DNA from: Thozetella sp. PMI_491
Taxonomy: Eukaryota > Ascomycota > Sordariomycetes > Chaetosphaeriales > Chaetosphaeriaceae
Direction of reading: 5' to 3'
DNA length: 64,000 bases
Assembly (NCBI GenBank): GCA_021432635.1
Contig: MU270134.1
Location: 38,476 to 102,475, forward strand
Part shown: positions 1 to 9,839 of the stretch, piece by piece
How positions within the stretch are numbered: position 1 is the first letter of the stretch
How the letters are laid out: each line of letters begins with the position of its first letter
Program-made: the position numbers and the translations under genes
Notes under the pieces: model-generated
Told to the model about the DNA's origin: nothing
Seen by the model: the letters and a program-made list of their open reading frames with translations, nothing else
Databases searched by the model: none

Positions 1-695
1 CCGGATGAGACATGGCATCAGCGGATGCATGGCTTGGCTCGAGCTGACCGCCCTAGCCTATGATGCTGCCGAGTTCCATGGCCGCTTGCTTCCTGCGGGT
101 AGCGATGGCGCCGGCTCGTCCTAAGGCTGGCCTGGGTATGCGGGCGGTGGAGGCGGGCGTTAACCCGTTGAGAGGGGGCGCCTTTCCACGAGGGGAGGGA
201 GGGGCGTGGTGAAGGGGGGCGGGAGGCTAGCAGAGACAAGAGACGACATCGTCGACGGGAGACGTTTCCTCTCATCATCTTTTCTCAACCCGTCCTCGTC
301 TTGATTCGTCCTGGCCGTTGATATCCACGGGCAGCGAGATTTTGTACAAAAGGACCCCGTCCTCGCTGTCCCTGACCGCCATCATGACCTTCTGAGCAGC
401 CACTCGCCTGAGCACCTGGAGTAGAAGAGCGAAAATCTTGCTGTTTTCAGCCTTGCCTTGCCGTCCATTTGTCCACTTTGGGTCTTGCCTTGCATAGCTG
501 TGGTAGCCGGCGTTTACTTGCCTTGCTTTCCTTCCCGACGAGACGATACCCAACATACCCCCTTTCCGAAACCCGACGACCACCTTTCATCCATCCCCCA
601 ACCGACATCTGCGCAAACTATCATCACGCTGTGCACGTTTCTCATCACGACGAGACCACTCCCTACCATACTACTCTAGATACTAGCTAGTAATC
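1..695. other. Upstream region without a supported gene
   Basis: No reading frame here has a convincing start, splice pattern or recognisable product. The last part is C/T-rich and probably holds the promoter and leader of the gene that starts at 696. Confidence 0.5.
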
Positions 696-1580
696 ATGTC
701 TGACGGCCGTATGTGACCCTCCGTGGCCCTGCCCTAAGCCCTAACCGCTTGCCGCCTCCTCCCGGCGATCGGGCACCAGCCCGTCACACCCGGCGACCCG
801 CCTGTCCATCACCCGCGCGGCGTCCCACGCTAACAATTACTTTTCTTTGTGCCTCCAGTGAACGAATACCGCACCGCTCGCGTCGCCGAGGTCCTCGGGG
901 ACTTCCGCACGCTGCAGTACTATATCGCAGCCGCACCGACCCACCCGGACAACATGGACGACTACTATGCCGAGGGGTGGCGAGTCCTGCGCCAGTGCGC
1001 GCTGGACGGCCAGCACATCCTGGACTGTGCGGCCGACATCACGGTGCCGCAGACCAGTGGCGGGCCCGAGGAGCAGGCCAAGGCTGAGCTGAAGCAGTAT
1101 GTCGAGCACCATCTCCGCCCCCGACGGCGACAAGGCCGCGAAGGAACTGATCTCTCCTGACCGTAACGTGCTTCGCAGGGTCTATCTCGACGCCTACTCT
1201 CGCAGACACGAAGCCCAGAAGATCTATCTCCGCCAGGCGGCGGCTCAGCGATGGATCGAGTGGCGCGAGAGCATCCTCATGGGCGGCCGGCCTACCTCGG
1301 GAAACAACCATCAGCTTCAAAGCTGCGACCAGCAGCTCAGGATGGTGAGTAATCCATTGCCGCCCCTTGACCAGGTTATCCTTATCGAAGGCGGGCGGTG
1401 CCATGACTCTCGGAGGAGTAGGGAAGGAAGGAGACTGACTCATGACAGGAGCTGGCCACTATCTCCGATGAGACCATCTACACCGAACTCAAGACCTCAG
1501 ACATCACCATGGGCCGCTGGACGGACGAGGACCCCAGCATCCGCAGTGTGCAGCGCTGGATTCGCGCACGGCGCTCTTAG
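696..1580 (+). CDS. Conserved-looking 182-aa protein of unknown function, four exons
   Basis: Exons are 696-708, 859-1096, 1179-1344 and 1449-1580 and give 182 aa. All three introns have GT-AG borders (gtatgt, gtatgt, gtgagt donors) and the phases match, which is the main support. The first exon carries only four codons plus one base (M-S-D-G). The protein is soluble-looking and mostly helical, rich in Ala, Arg, Gln and Glu, with a Tyr/Asp-rich stretch near residues 30-45 (PDNMDDYYAEGWR). There is no signal peptide or membrane segment. I do not recognise the family and assign no function. The tiny first exon followed by a 150-nt intron is typical of filamentous fungi. The gene is convergent with the membrane protein at 2167-2941. 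Confidence 0.75.
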
Positions 1581-2166
1581 ACGGTGTTTTTTTAATCCAG
1601 GGGCTGGTCCCTCCTTCTTTCTACAGGGAGAACCGATAAGCTCCCGGGTGCGGTGTGCGTGCGGCTTTCTCTTTTACTGGATCGATTTCGAATCATGGCT
1701 GGTCTGTCACTATTGAATACACTGCGGACGATCGATAGATACCCCTTTCAGCATACGCGGGGAAACGGGGAAGCGAGAGAGTGGCGGCGGCCATTCTCGA
1801 GGCAGAGGACAGGGGGTTCCCTTCGATGTACATATTTCAACACACACGGCGGGCACGTTTGTTCATAACATGTCTCGGTCATATCGCATACCATGGTCTT
1901 ACACCACAGGCAACCTCGGCAGGACGCTGTCCTCGATGCAGTGGAGAATAGGCACGAATACACAAGAGAGTACAAAGACTTGAAGGCATGGAAGCGTGCA
2001 GCGCCGAGTAGATGTGATAAATGATATCTGGAGCTAGTTCTCTACCCAAGAAACAATCCAACGCCACGAGCCAACAAGGAGATGCAAACTAGCCAACAAC
2101 GCCAAGCCCGTCTCTAACCCGCAGCAGCCGACGCTAGGAAGAGGAAGATGACGGAGACACTTGGTC
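1581..2166. other. Convergent intergenic region
   Basis: This spacer holds the 3' ends of two convergent genes. I see no coding exon with supporting splice sites. Confidence 0.5.
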
Positions 2167-2941
2167 TTACGAGATCTTGCTATGGACGCATAATGCAATG
2201 CCAGATATCGACAGTAGCATGCCGATGGCCGTCTCTGTCGGGGTGTTAGCCATGCAGCGCGCAGCAGCAGCAGCAAGGTGAGAGGCAACATACCTCTGCT
2301 GATGACCTTCTTGTCCACCCACCACTCGCCGATGACGGTGAACAGGAAGGCCAATGTGTTGACGATAGGCACGGTCAAGCTCAGCTCTAGCCGGGCACGT
2401 TAGCACGAGATCCCAATCACCGATGCTGACGTCACGGCGGCCTCCCGTCGGGGGGCCATGAGGCTCAAACATGAGGCTCCACCCACGATGCCCGAGGCAC
2501 CTTTGGGTTCTAGCCGCAGCCAGCTGCGGCTCTTGCACGCGCACGCCTGCGCATCCGGGGCAATGGCGCGGAAAGGGGACACCATGTCCGCACGTCTGCG
2601 GTTCATCGGGAGCACTTACCGGCCTTGCCAATGAGCAGGAAGAACCAGACGCTGCCGGTGAGGTTCAGAAGCAGGGGAACCGCGTAGCGAGGGTTGCGCA
2701 GCAGGTCGATGACGGCGAAGGCGGCGCCGTAGACCTTGGACTTGAGCCAGCTGTTCTTGACGGCATCCGACTCGAGGAGCGGGTGAGCGGGCGGATTGTG
2801 CGTCTTAGCGGCCTTGCGGATGAAAGGCGTCGTGAAACCCCAGGCCAGCCCGACCAGCAGGAAGCCCAGGACGTAGTTGACGGCGGGCGGCTGAGCTGCG
2901 GGCTCGTCGATGGGCGAGGGCGAGGGCGAGGGGGAAGCCAT
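2167..2941 (-). CDS. TMEM234-family small integral membrane protein
   Basis: Exons (transcript order) 2941-2620, 2386-2294 and 2234-2167 give 160 aa. Donors are gtaagt and gtatgt and all phases agree. An N-terminal Ser-Pro repeat (residues 3-10) precedes four hydrophobic segments: around 24-38 (VLGFLLVGLAWGF), 88-105 (LLNLTGSVWFFLLIGKA), 112-127 (VPIVNTLAFLFTVIGEWW) and 140-155. The order LVGxxWGxTxPxI, then NxxGSxxFxxLxG, then ELSLxVPxxNxLxFxFTxxxxxW is the pattern of the TMEM234/DMT-like family, and the length fits a four-helix half-transporter. Substrate and location are unknown; relatives are placed in internal membranes. The (SP)n run is encoded by a GGGCGA-type triplet repeat on the plus strand near 2915-2935 and may vary in length. 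Confidence 0.85.
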
Positions 2942-5821
2942 GGTCCGATGTGCGAGTGAGGCTGGCGAGGCAGCTGAGGCGTGTAGCTCGGGGGAGCTAG
3001 GGCGAGCGTGGACGGTCGTCCTGCGTGGCGCGGCGGGCGGACGATGTCAGGCCCAAGAGCCAAAGAGCGACGAGCGACGGCTTCCGGCTGCGAGGGGCCA
3101 CGATGCACGAGAGGAGTCACAGGATCAATCCGGCACAGACCAGCGAGCGAGGGCCCTGGCGACACGAAAGGGGGGGGGGGGGGGGAGCCACAGCTGATGG
3201 CTGAAGGCGGTGGAAAAGAGAGAGAAAAAAAAAGGATGGACTTGTTGAGCGCTTCGGCAGCAAGTGCACGGCAGTAGGCTCAGCCTTACGGCTGGAGAAT
3301 GCTTATCGAAATGGGGGTTGACGGTGTGAGGTGTCAGGTTGACGTACGTTCAGGGGGGTCGCTCTCCGGCTGCCAGCTGACCAGCGCCTTGGCGCCACCC
3401 TCTGGGGTGCGGGCCGGGGCTTTTGCTTTGCCAGGCGAGTGGGCCGCTGCTGCAGCCCTGACCCAGCGGACCGAGTCTCTTGGGGGTGCCCGACACCAAA
3501 GGGAGCTTAGGGGAACTTAGGGGAAGGCAGGGCCCAGGGGGGGAGGGGGGTGACCCGAGGGCCCGAAGCAGGAAGCAGGAAGCACCGATGCGTCGCATTA
3601 GCTTATGTCATCGCTCACTTCTTCTGCCTTAGTTAGGGATCTTGAGGGGCTTTCATTTGGCGCCTACTCAACTACTTACTACCTACTCCGTAAGACAGGT
3701 CTGCGTGCTAAGCCTGCCAAGTTTAACCAAAGGGCAACGTACCTAAAGGTCGCTTACCCTTAGAAAGGTATGCAATTTGTCGCTTGGCGGCGCATAGGCC
3801 GTCATACTAACTCGAACACTCGCCCTATGCCAACGCTTAGTCTTCCTCGGCCACGGCGATGGCTTTCGCTCGGTGTCTTGGAGGCCGTCGACGGCTCGTG
3901 TCAGACCGCGCGCGAATACGAAGGAACGGCCCGAAACAGCGTCGAGACTGCCTGTCTACCTACCTGCCTGCCTCTCGCCGGCTCGACTCACTTGACTCAA
4001 TCGCCTACCGCTTGCAGGTCGACAGCGTCTACAGTCCCGGCGCGCAAGCTAACTACGGCAATGACCCCGGGCATGCGACTGCCTTTTGCGAGTGTGTCCG
4101 TGTGCCTGTGTGTTTGCGTGGGGGGCGCCATACCTACGGCATATGCAGCCCCCTATGCGCCTATGCTCTCCCCTGCCTGGCCTTGCATCCGCTTTACACA
4201 CAGACTTTGGGGTCGATTGGGCGGCCGACGCTCCAGTCTGGGGAACGTTCTAACGCCTGCTGGTTGGCGCGCGCTGTCGCGTAGCTGGCCCTAGGCCCCG
4301 AAGCAGGCCCGAATGCTCAGCCCAGTCCCCGCGAACTGGAGACGCCGATTCCCGGTGCTCTGGGTCCGGCGGCAGCATGCCGACAGGCTCTCTGCGTCTG
4401 CAACGTGACAGCATCGTCGTGCAGACTTTTAGTCTGTCGAAGATAGGTAAGCCCCTACCTCAGCCAACTAGCTCCCCTTTTCGACATCTACCCCCTCGTG
4501 TCTGTATCCCCCCCTTTCGTCATTGCGAGTAAAGTGTCGAGCACAGCATTTGGCGACCTCTCATTCAAGGTCATCCCAGGTTTCAGCTGCTCCATAGCGC
4601 GCAGGTGGCTTGCAGGCCATAGGGCTCTGTCGTGTGAAATCACCGTGCAGCTCCCATCTGCAGGGACAGGCTTATGTCAGACGTCGACTGCCAACGGCCA
4701 TCGCCACACTCAACGGCCTGAAGCGCTTGGAATAGCATCTCTTCGGGTAGTTAAAGTGTGGCTTGCGTAGCAGACTGGGAGTCGCCATGTCAGATGGTGA
4801 TTCCGAGTCCCTGGATCCGGGGTCGCGCGTGCAGGGAGGATGTAGCGCCGCAGCATCGCATCGCTTTCCCTTGCCCTCACGCTCTTGGCAGCACCGCCGC
4901 CTCGTCTTACACCGCCTGGGGCCCTTACCTCAGCCGACAAGGTCGTTCATGAATCTTCGTAAAATGCCTCAAGCAATACTACCGTGTCTCTTCTGAGTGT
5001 ACTGGCAAGACTCTAGTCCAGTGGATGAAGATACGCCCTCTGCTTGGGGCTTTCACCCTCGCTGTCTCCCTCCCCTCGCCAGCGTCAAACAGACATGCCA
5101 CTCTGTGCCCCTTCGGCTAAGAGACGAGTTCAACAGTGAAAAGTAATGCTCAAAATTGAACCTCAACTTCGTCATTTTGAGCCAAATTCGCGAAGTCATC
5201 TGATATCGCGCAACCGCGTCTCGTCGACGCGCTGGTGCAGATCGACAGAGTGCCGATCTCCCGCCTGTGATTGGCACCATCACTACCACTTCCGTCACCC
5301 CAATGTAAATATTCATGCGTCAGGCACATGGGTTCTGCGAGTCGAGCGCAAGGTCCCAACGTCATGCGTGGGGAAGAGGTCGGACGCTGGACCCTAGAAT
5401 TGGCTCGCTCGAACGGGAGCCTGGCCGGGCCTCACCTTGAGGATCCGGTTGCGACTGCACATCTGTTTACCGGCTACGTAATGCGGGATCCGTGGAAGGC
5501 CCAACCTCGAAAGTTTTTGTGCAGTTGCTAGAGTAACATTACGTCAAAACGGCTGGCTGCCGATTGCTCCTGCGTGATGGGGGATGGGAGGCTAGGATGA
5601 CTGGCAAATGTGACGACGGTGACGTCTTCAAGATATCCGACTCGTAGAGCCTACAAAGTCTATAAGAACACGCCTACGCTCTGGCATGTTCAAGTCATTG
5701 ATCTCCCAAATTCACCATCTCCTCGTTACTTGTAATCACAATTCACAAGAGGATCTCCAGCTTCCATAGCAGCACTCATCACAGGCTTAAACACAACCCC
5801 ATCCACCAACCCTCAGCCAAC
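2942..5821. other. Long GC-rich intergenic region with homopolymer and promoter signals
   Basis: This 2.9-kb stretch has only short overlapping frames and no consistent splice pattern. It holds a 16-G run at 3170-3185 and C/T-rich microsatellite-like runs near 3957-3975. The right end is the con-6 promoter: a TGACGTC (CRE/bZIP-like) site at 5620-5626 and a TATAAG box at 5661-5666, about 160 bp before the con-6 ATG. Confidence 0.5.
5620..5666 (+). promoter_or_regulatory. Putative con-6 core promoter: CRE-like site and TATA box
   Basis: TGACGTC at 5620-5626 matches a bZIP/CRE core, and TATAAG at 5661-5666 lies about 160 bp before the con-6 start. Motif match and spacing only. Confidence 0.4.
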
Positions 5822-6182
5822 ATGTCTGACGCTCAAGTTGCCGGCGGCCACAAGGCTAACCTCAGCAACCCCAACACCTCGATCGAGTCCAAGCAGAACT
5901 CGGAGAAGATCCTGCAGAACGAGTTTGGTATTAATGGTAAGATTCTTCTCCCACTCCGTCGGCCCCTTCGCCCTGCCCGCCCTCGGGAACAGGACCGCAA
6001 TCTAACCAACGCCACAGTGCCTCATGTCAAAGATCCGGCTCACGTCGCCGCAGGCTTGAAGTCGTAGGTCACCCAAGCATTGTGCATGTCACACGCTGAC
6101 GGCCCCCTTTAGTGCTATCCACAACCCTAACGTGTCTGAAGAGGCAAAGGAGGCTGTCAAGGAGCGTCTTGAGGAGATGTGA
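5822..6182 (+). CDS. con-6: Conidiation-specific protein CON-6 homolog
   Basis: Exons 5822-5936, 6018-6063 and 6113-6182 give 76 aa. The product carries two copies of the CON-6 repeat: residues about 9-30 (GHKANLSNPNTSIESKQNSE) and about 46-72 (HVAAGLKSAIHNPNVSEEAK). Each has the N-P-N-[TV]-S core followed by a charged helix. The size matches Neurospora CON-6, a small hydrophilic protein made in conidia and degraded on germination; its molecular role is unknown. Intron borders are gtaaga...cag and gtaggt...tag with matching phases. A TATAAG box (5661-5666) and a TGACGTC site (5620-5626) lie upstream, consistent with tightly controlled stress or developmental expression (inference). Confidence 0.92.
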
Positions 6183-7600
6183 TGGCCTGACAGATGTATC
6201 CAACTGTTGAAGCCTGGCGTATAGGTCCAAGAGCGAGCGCGGACGGGATGCTTTCACTCCAATATGTACTACTAGTTGTAGACTTCGTGTTCCACTCCCG
6301 CTGGGAATCCGGAGCACGCAGCCGAGGCCGAATCCTTTCTATCACTTCCATGTATTAACCTCGTTTCCTGCGACCCGGTGACGTCCCATGGATGTGATGC
6401 TGTTTCGACAGCAGGCCTTGCACTCTACAGCCCTAGCTGTCCTCGACAACGTGGTGGCTGTTGATGGTAAGACAAGCGCCGCCCGCAGACCTTGACTGTA
6501 TTCCACTCCAACAGCTTGCAGATCTAATAATCTGGCGGTAGTACAACTCACTACCTGTCAACTTACATCAGAGACAAAGAACCACATCGCCGGGTGCGGG
6601 GTCAAAGGAAAGCCAGCTAGCCTATCCATGGCTTCAGAGCTCAAAGCCGGCGGCCATGGCAAGTGTGGGGAGTTTCCTGCATTCGACTGGTACGGCAGGA
6701 CGCTAGTCATGGTGCCCGGGGGCCGGCATGAACTGCCGGCATGCCGGCCTGGTGACTCGGGAAGATTCAGGGGCACTTCCTCTTTGTTTCCGGAGAGTTG
6801 GTAACATTCACTGGACGGGAGGGCTGAGGGGACAGAGCCTTGATTTCGTCGCAGGGATCCTTATACTAAGGAAAATTGGCTTTAGGAACTTTTCAAGACC
6901 TATCCAAATTGCTAATAGGGAAAAATGGCCTAGTAGCCAGAGGTCCTGTCGGCCTTTGCTCCGATTCAGTCTGAGCTTGACGGGCTAGGCTCACCAGGCC
7001 AGAACCTCGTGTCGGCGTGCCGTCGGAAGCCCTGCGTTTAGCGTGGCTGTAGCGCCATCTTTCGGCTTCGACCATCCGGCTTCGAGCGCAGAGCTTGTAC
7101 CGACATGCAGCAGGTAATATGGAATATGTCACATCACAATCGCCGCTAGCCGAGCTAGCAGCGCCATGGACCCCGAGTCACGGCTCCGGAGCAGGCGTAG
7201 AGCGTGCGCGGGTCTGTGTTGGCGGCGCGCCAGGCACTAGGCCGGCGATGACACCGCACCGGCCGCTTCCCTAGCACCTCGAGCTCGATCTATGGGTGAC
7301 CATGGGGAGTGTGCTGCCACAATCTTCATCTCGTGGGCTAGGCTTTGGTACTTCTGCCGCGTGGGTCGATCGTGGAGCTGGTGCTATAAGACCTCCGGGT
7401 CGTATCCCCGGGGCATTCGGTGCCGAGTCTCCTCATCTTCAACGCGTTATCGTCTAGCGGTTTTCCATTGTCTGCTGTCCTGTCCAGAGCTGGTTCTTTC
7501 CTGACACTCCTTGGATCTCCTGCCTCCGGAGAACACGTCCGTGGCGAACTCTGCCCACAAGCCTCACTTCATCGAACGCAGCCCTTCTCTTGCACCCACA
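6183..7600. other. Intergenic region between con-6 and the CFEM gene
   Basis: No supported gene. A TATAAG box at 7385-7390 is about 215 bp upstream of the CFEM start, and the leader before the ATG at 7601 is C/T-rich. Confidence 0.5.
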
Positions 7601-8140
7601 ATGCAGTTCACGCTCGCCCTCGCCGCTCTCTTCGCCGGCCTCGTGGCTGCCGATACAGACCCTAACTCGATCGTCGCTCAGGTCCCTAGCTGCGCGATGA
7701 CGTGCCTAATCCGCGGCGCTGCTGCCGTGGGCTGCGGTACCGTGGACTATAAGTGCCAATGCACCCACATGACGGATCTCACGCAGGCCGTCACTCCGTG
7801 CCTGGCCCAAGGGTGTACTGTCGATGAGATTGCCAGTACGTGCCTCTCGGGTCCTTCGTCTGCATTGGATGCAGAAAGCTAACGAACACCTGCAGAGACC
7901 ACAACCCTCTCCGCCCAGCTATGTGGCAGCCTTGGTTTCGCGAGCCAGAGTGCGGCGCTGAACAGCATGACGGCGACCATGACGGGAGTTACATCCGTGG
8001 CGTCGGCGACAACCAAGTCGAACTCGACCGTGACAACGGGCGTCGTCACTGCCACGCGGAATGCTGCCGCGAAGCCGGACTGGATGGGAATGGGCGCGCT
8101 AGGCGCCGGTGCTGCACTCCTGGTTGGGCTTGCTTTCTGA
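7601..8140 (+). CDS. CFEM-domain protein with GPI-anchor signal
   Basis: Exons 7601-7835 and 7896-8140 (donor gtacgt, acceptor cag, phase 1) give 159 aa. Residues 1-17 form a signal peptide (MQFTLALAALFAGLVAA). Residues about 25-90 form a CFEM domain with all eight cysteines: the PSCAMTC pair, VGCG, the KCQC pair, TPCLAQGC and LCG. An Asp lies before the CxC pair (TVDYKCQC), the residue that binds haem iron in CFEM haemophores. The intron falls inside the domain. A Ser/Thr-rich linker follows, and the C-terminus is a hydrophobic tail (GALGAGAALLVGLAF) preceded by a small-residue site, as expected for GPI attachment. Family roles are haem capture, cell-wall integrity or surface signalling; the specific role cannot be read from the sequence. 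Confidence 0.93.
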
Positions 8141-8440
8141 GGGACTATATAGGCGTTTGGTTCGGAGGGTGGGCGGCGCCTAGGGGCTACCGGCCGGCGT
8201 TGCGACTGCCAGGCGCATCGAATGTAGGAAAGCTGCCGGGGCGGCTCGGTCTACATCGTAGGATGGAAAACTTTCTCTCTTTAGCTCGGGATATCACGGC
8301 TCTCTAGCAGCCCTCTATAGATTTATTCAAAAATACATGAGAAGTCCAAATCACACCATTAGAGGTCACTTGCGTGAGCCCTCGTTGTTCTATCACATGC
8401 ACCCCAAAAGATTCGGCCCCTCTAGGAAACGGGGATTCGT
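8141..8440. other. Convergent 3' region
   Basis: Spacer between the stop codons of the CFEM gene and the THEM6-like gene. No coding signal. Confidence 0.5.
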
Positions 8441-9537
8441 CTAGGCGAGAGGGAACACCCCGATAGCGCCGTCCTCGCCGCCGTCGAACAGCTCGCTCGT
8501 CTGGTCCAGGGTAGCAAAGTGGTCGGCCATCTCCATGCCCTTACGGCGCTCGTACTCAACGCGCTTCCAGTCCCACTCGCTCGACTCGTCGATCTCTCCC
8601 AGGTCCTCGGGCGTGCCCGTGCCGGTCTCGCCGCCCTGCCAGCCGCCGGGGCGCGCGGGCAGCAGGCCGTTGGCCTCGAGGAGGATGGCCGGGTGGACGG
8701 TGAAGCGGCCCAGCTTGAAGACGTACTTGCTCACGGCGGTGGCGATGATGTGCTTGCGGAGGTCGGGCACTACGGTGCCGTCGACGTTGCGCACCACCTT
8801 GGGGCGCGTGCGGCCCTGCTTCTTGCCGTCCCACGCCACGGGGCGCACCTTGCCCTTGTCGACGTAGTAGGTGACCATGTACAGCCACTTGCGATCCCAC
8901 GAGAGGATGCGGGTCCACAGCTCGAAGCCCTCGAACATGCCAATCTCCCGCTTGAAGGAGCAGAAGACGGCGCCCAGGCCGATGCCGAAGCCGCCCTTCA
9001 TGACGGTGCCGTTCTTGTCCCGCACCAGCTTGTTCCGCTCGTTGTCGCCCACCGTGTGCATGCCCCGGCCGAGCAGGTGCGCGACGAGGTGCGATCGCGA
9101 GACGTCGAGGTCGGCGAAGTAGGTCGAGTTGGACTTGTGGAAGTTGTAATCCGAGTCCAGCATGTTGTTGCGGTTGCGGGTGATGCCGTAGTGGAACAGA
9201 GACCGCGGCGCAATCGGCTGGTTAAGGATCCGGTGGTAAAGGAAGGTATGGAATACGCGGAACTGTGCAGCGCAACGGGTCAGCGGTCCGCAGAGCGCGG
9301 GCAAGGGGGAAGGGGAGGCAGGCAACATACCGTCCAGCCGAATGGCATGCTCTTCAAGTTGAGCAAGAGGAACAGCAGAGCCAAGATCCGCTTGGTCCGG
9401 CCGGGCCCGGTGACGAACTTCCTGATAGCGACTCTCCAGTCCACATACGCGGCCTTGTACCCAAGGTAGGTGATGGCCGCAGCACCTGCCGGGTAGAAGA
9501 CCGGGTAGAGCAGCGAGAGGGTGCCGACCGACGCCAT
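8441..9537 (-). CDS. THEM6 / 4HBT-like (thioesterase-like superfamily) membrane-anchored protein
   Basis: Exons 9537-9331 and 9262-8441 (donor gtatgt, acceptor cag, phase 0) give 342 aa. The N-terminal part has hydrophobic segments around residues 5-25 (LYPVFYPAGAAAITYLGY) and 50-60 (ILALLFLLL). The rest resembles a hot-dog thioesterase-like fold of the THEM6 type: the conserved block HYGITRNRNNMLDSDYN, then FADLDVSRSHL, then a domain with GAVFCSFKREIGMFEGFELW and SKYVFKLGRFTVHPA. Fungal members are often labelled capsule polysaccharide biosynthesis protein, a name not supported by the fold. Substrate is unknown. I chose the ATG at 9537 because the longer upstream frame begins with TTG. A separate short reading frame lies upstream at 9594-9839. 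Confidence 0.82.
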
Positions 9538-9593
9538 GTCTGCGGTGTCCGGAGTATCCGGCTCGTGTCGTTCGCGATCGAAAAAGGGGTCGC

Positions 9594-9839
9594 TCAAGCT
9601 CTTCGAGCTCGTTTATCGAGGTCGCGCGCAGCAGAGCCGGCAGCAGCGGAAGGCGGTTCCTTCGAGGAACGTCGAAGGTCGGGGTTCGGACGGCGGTCTC
9701 CCAGCACACGCGAACTCAATGCGCCGGCGACGATGATGACGATCGCGACGAGCCAGAGGGGCAGGTTGCGTAAGAAGCAGAGCGCCGTGCTGCCGCACTT
9801 GGAAAGGAGAGACGAGCTTGCGGGAGTGAGCAGGGGCAT
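9594..9839 (-). CDS. Short reading frame (81 aa) with one membrane helix, upstream of the THEM6-like gene
   Basis: An ATG at 9839 opens an 81-codon frame that stops 56 bp before the THEM6-like start, on the same strand. It contains one hydrophobic helix (LPLWLVAIVIIVAGAL) followed by an Arg/Ala-rich tail. It may be an upstream ORF in the leader of the neighbouring gene, an unrecognised first exon of it, or chance. There is no independent support. Confidence 0.25.
   Translation of the reverse strand: MPLLTPASSSLLSKCGSTALCFLRNLPLWLVAIVIIVAGALSSRVLGDRRPNPDLRRSSKEPPSAAAGSAARDLDKRARRA

Noticed and set aside
3170-3185. 16-G run as a possible G-quadruplex element
   Set aside because: A single homopolymer without a defined four-tract pattern; may also be a sequencing artefact.
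8519-9469. 316-codon plus-strand frame
   Set aside because: It is the antisense shadow of the THEM6-like exon and has a Val/Ala/His-rich composition without motifs.
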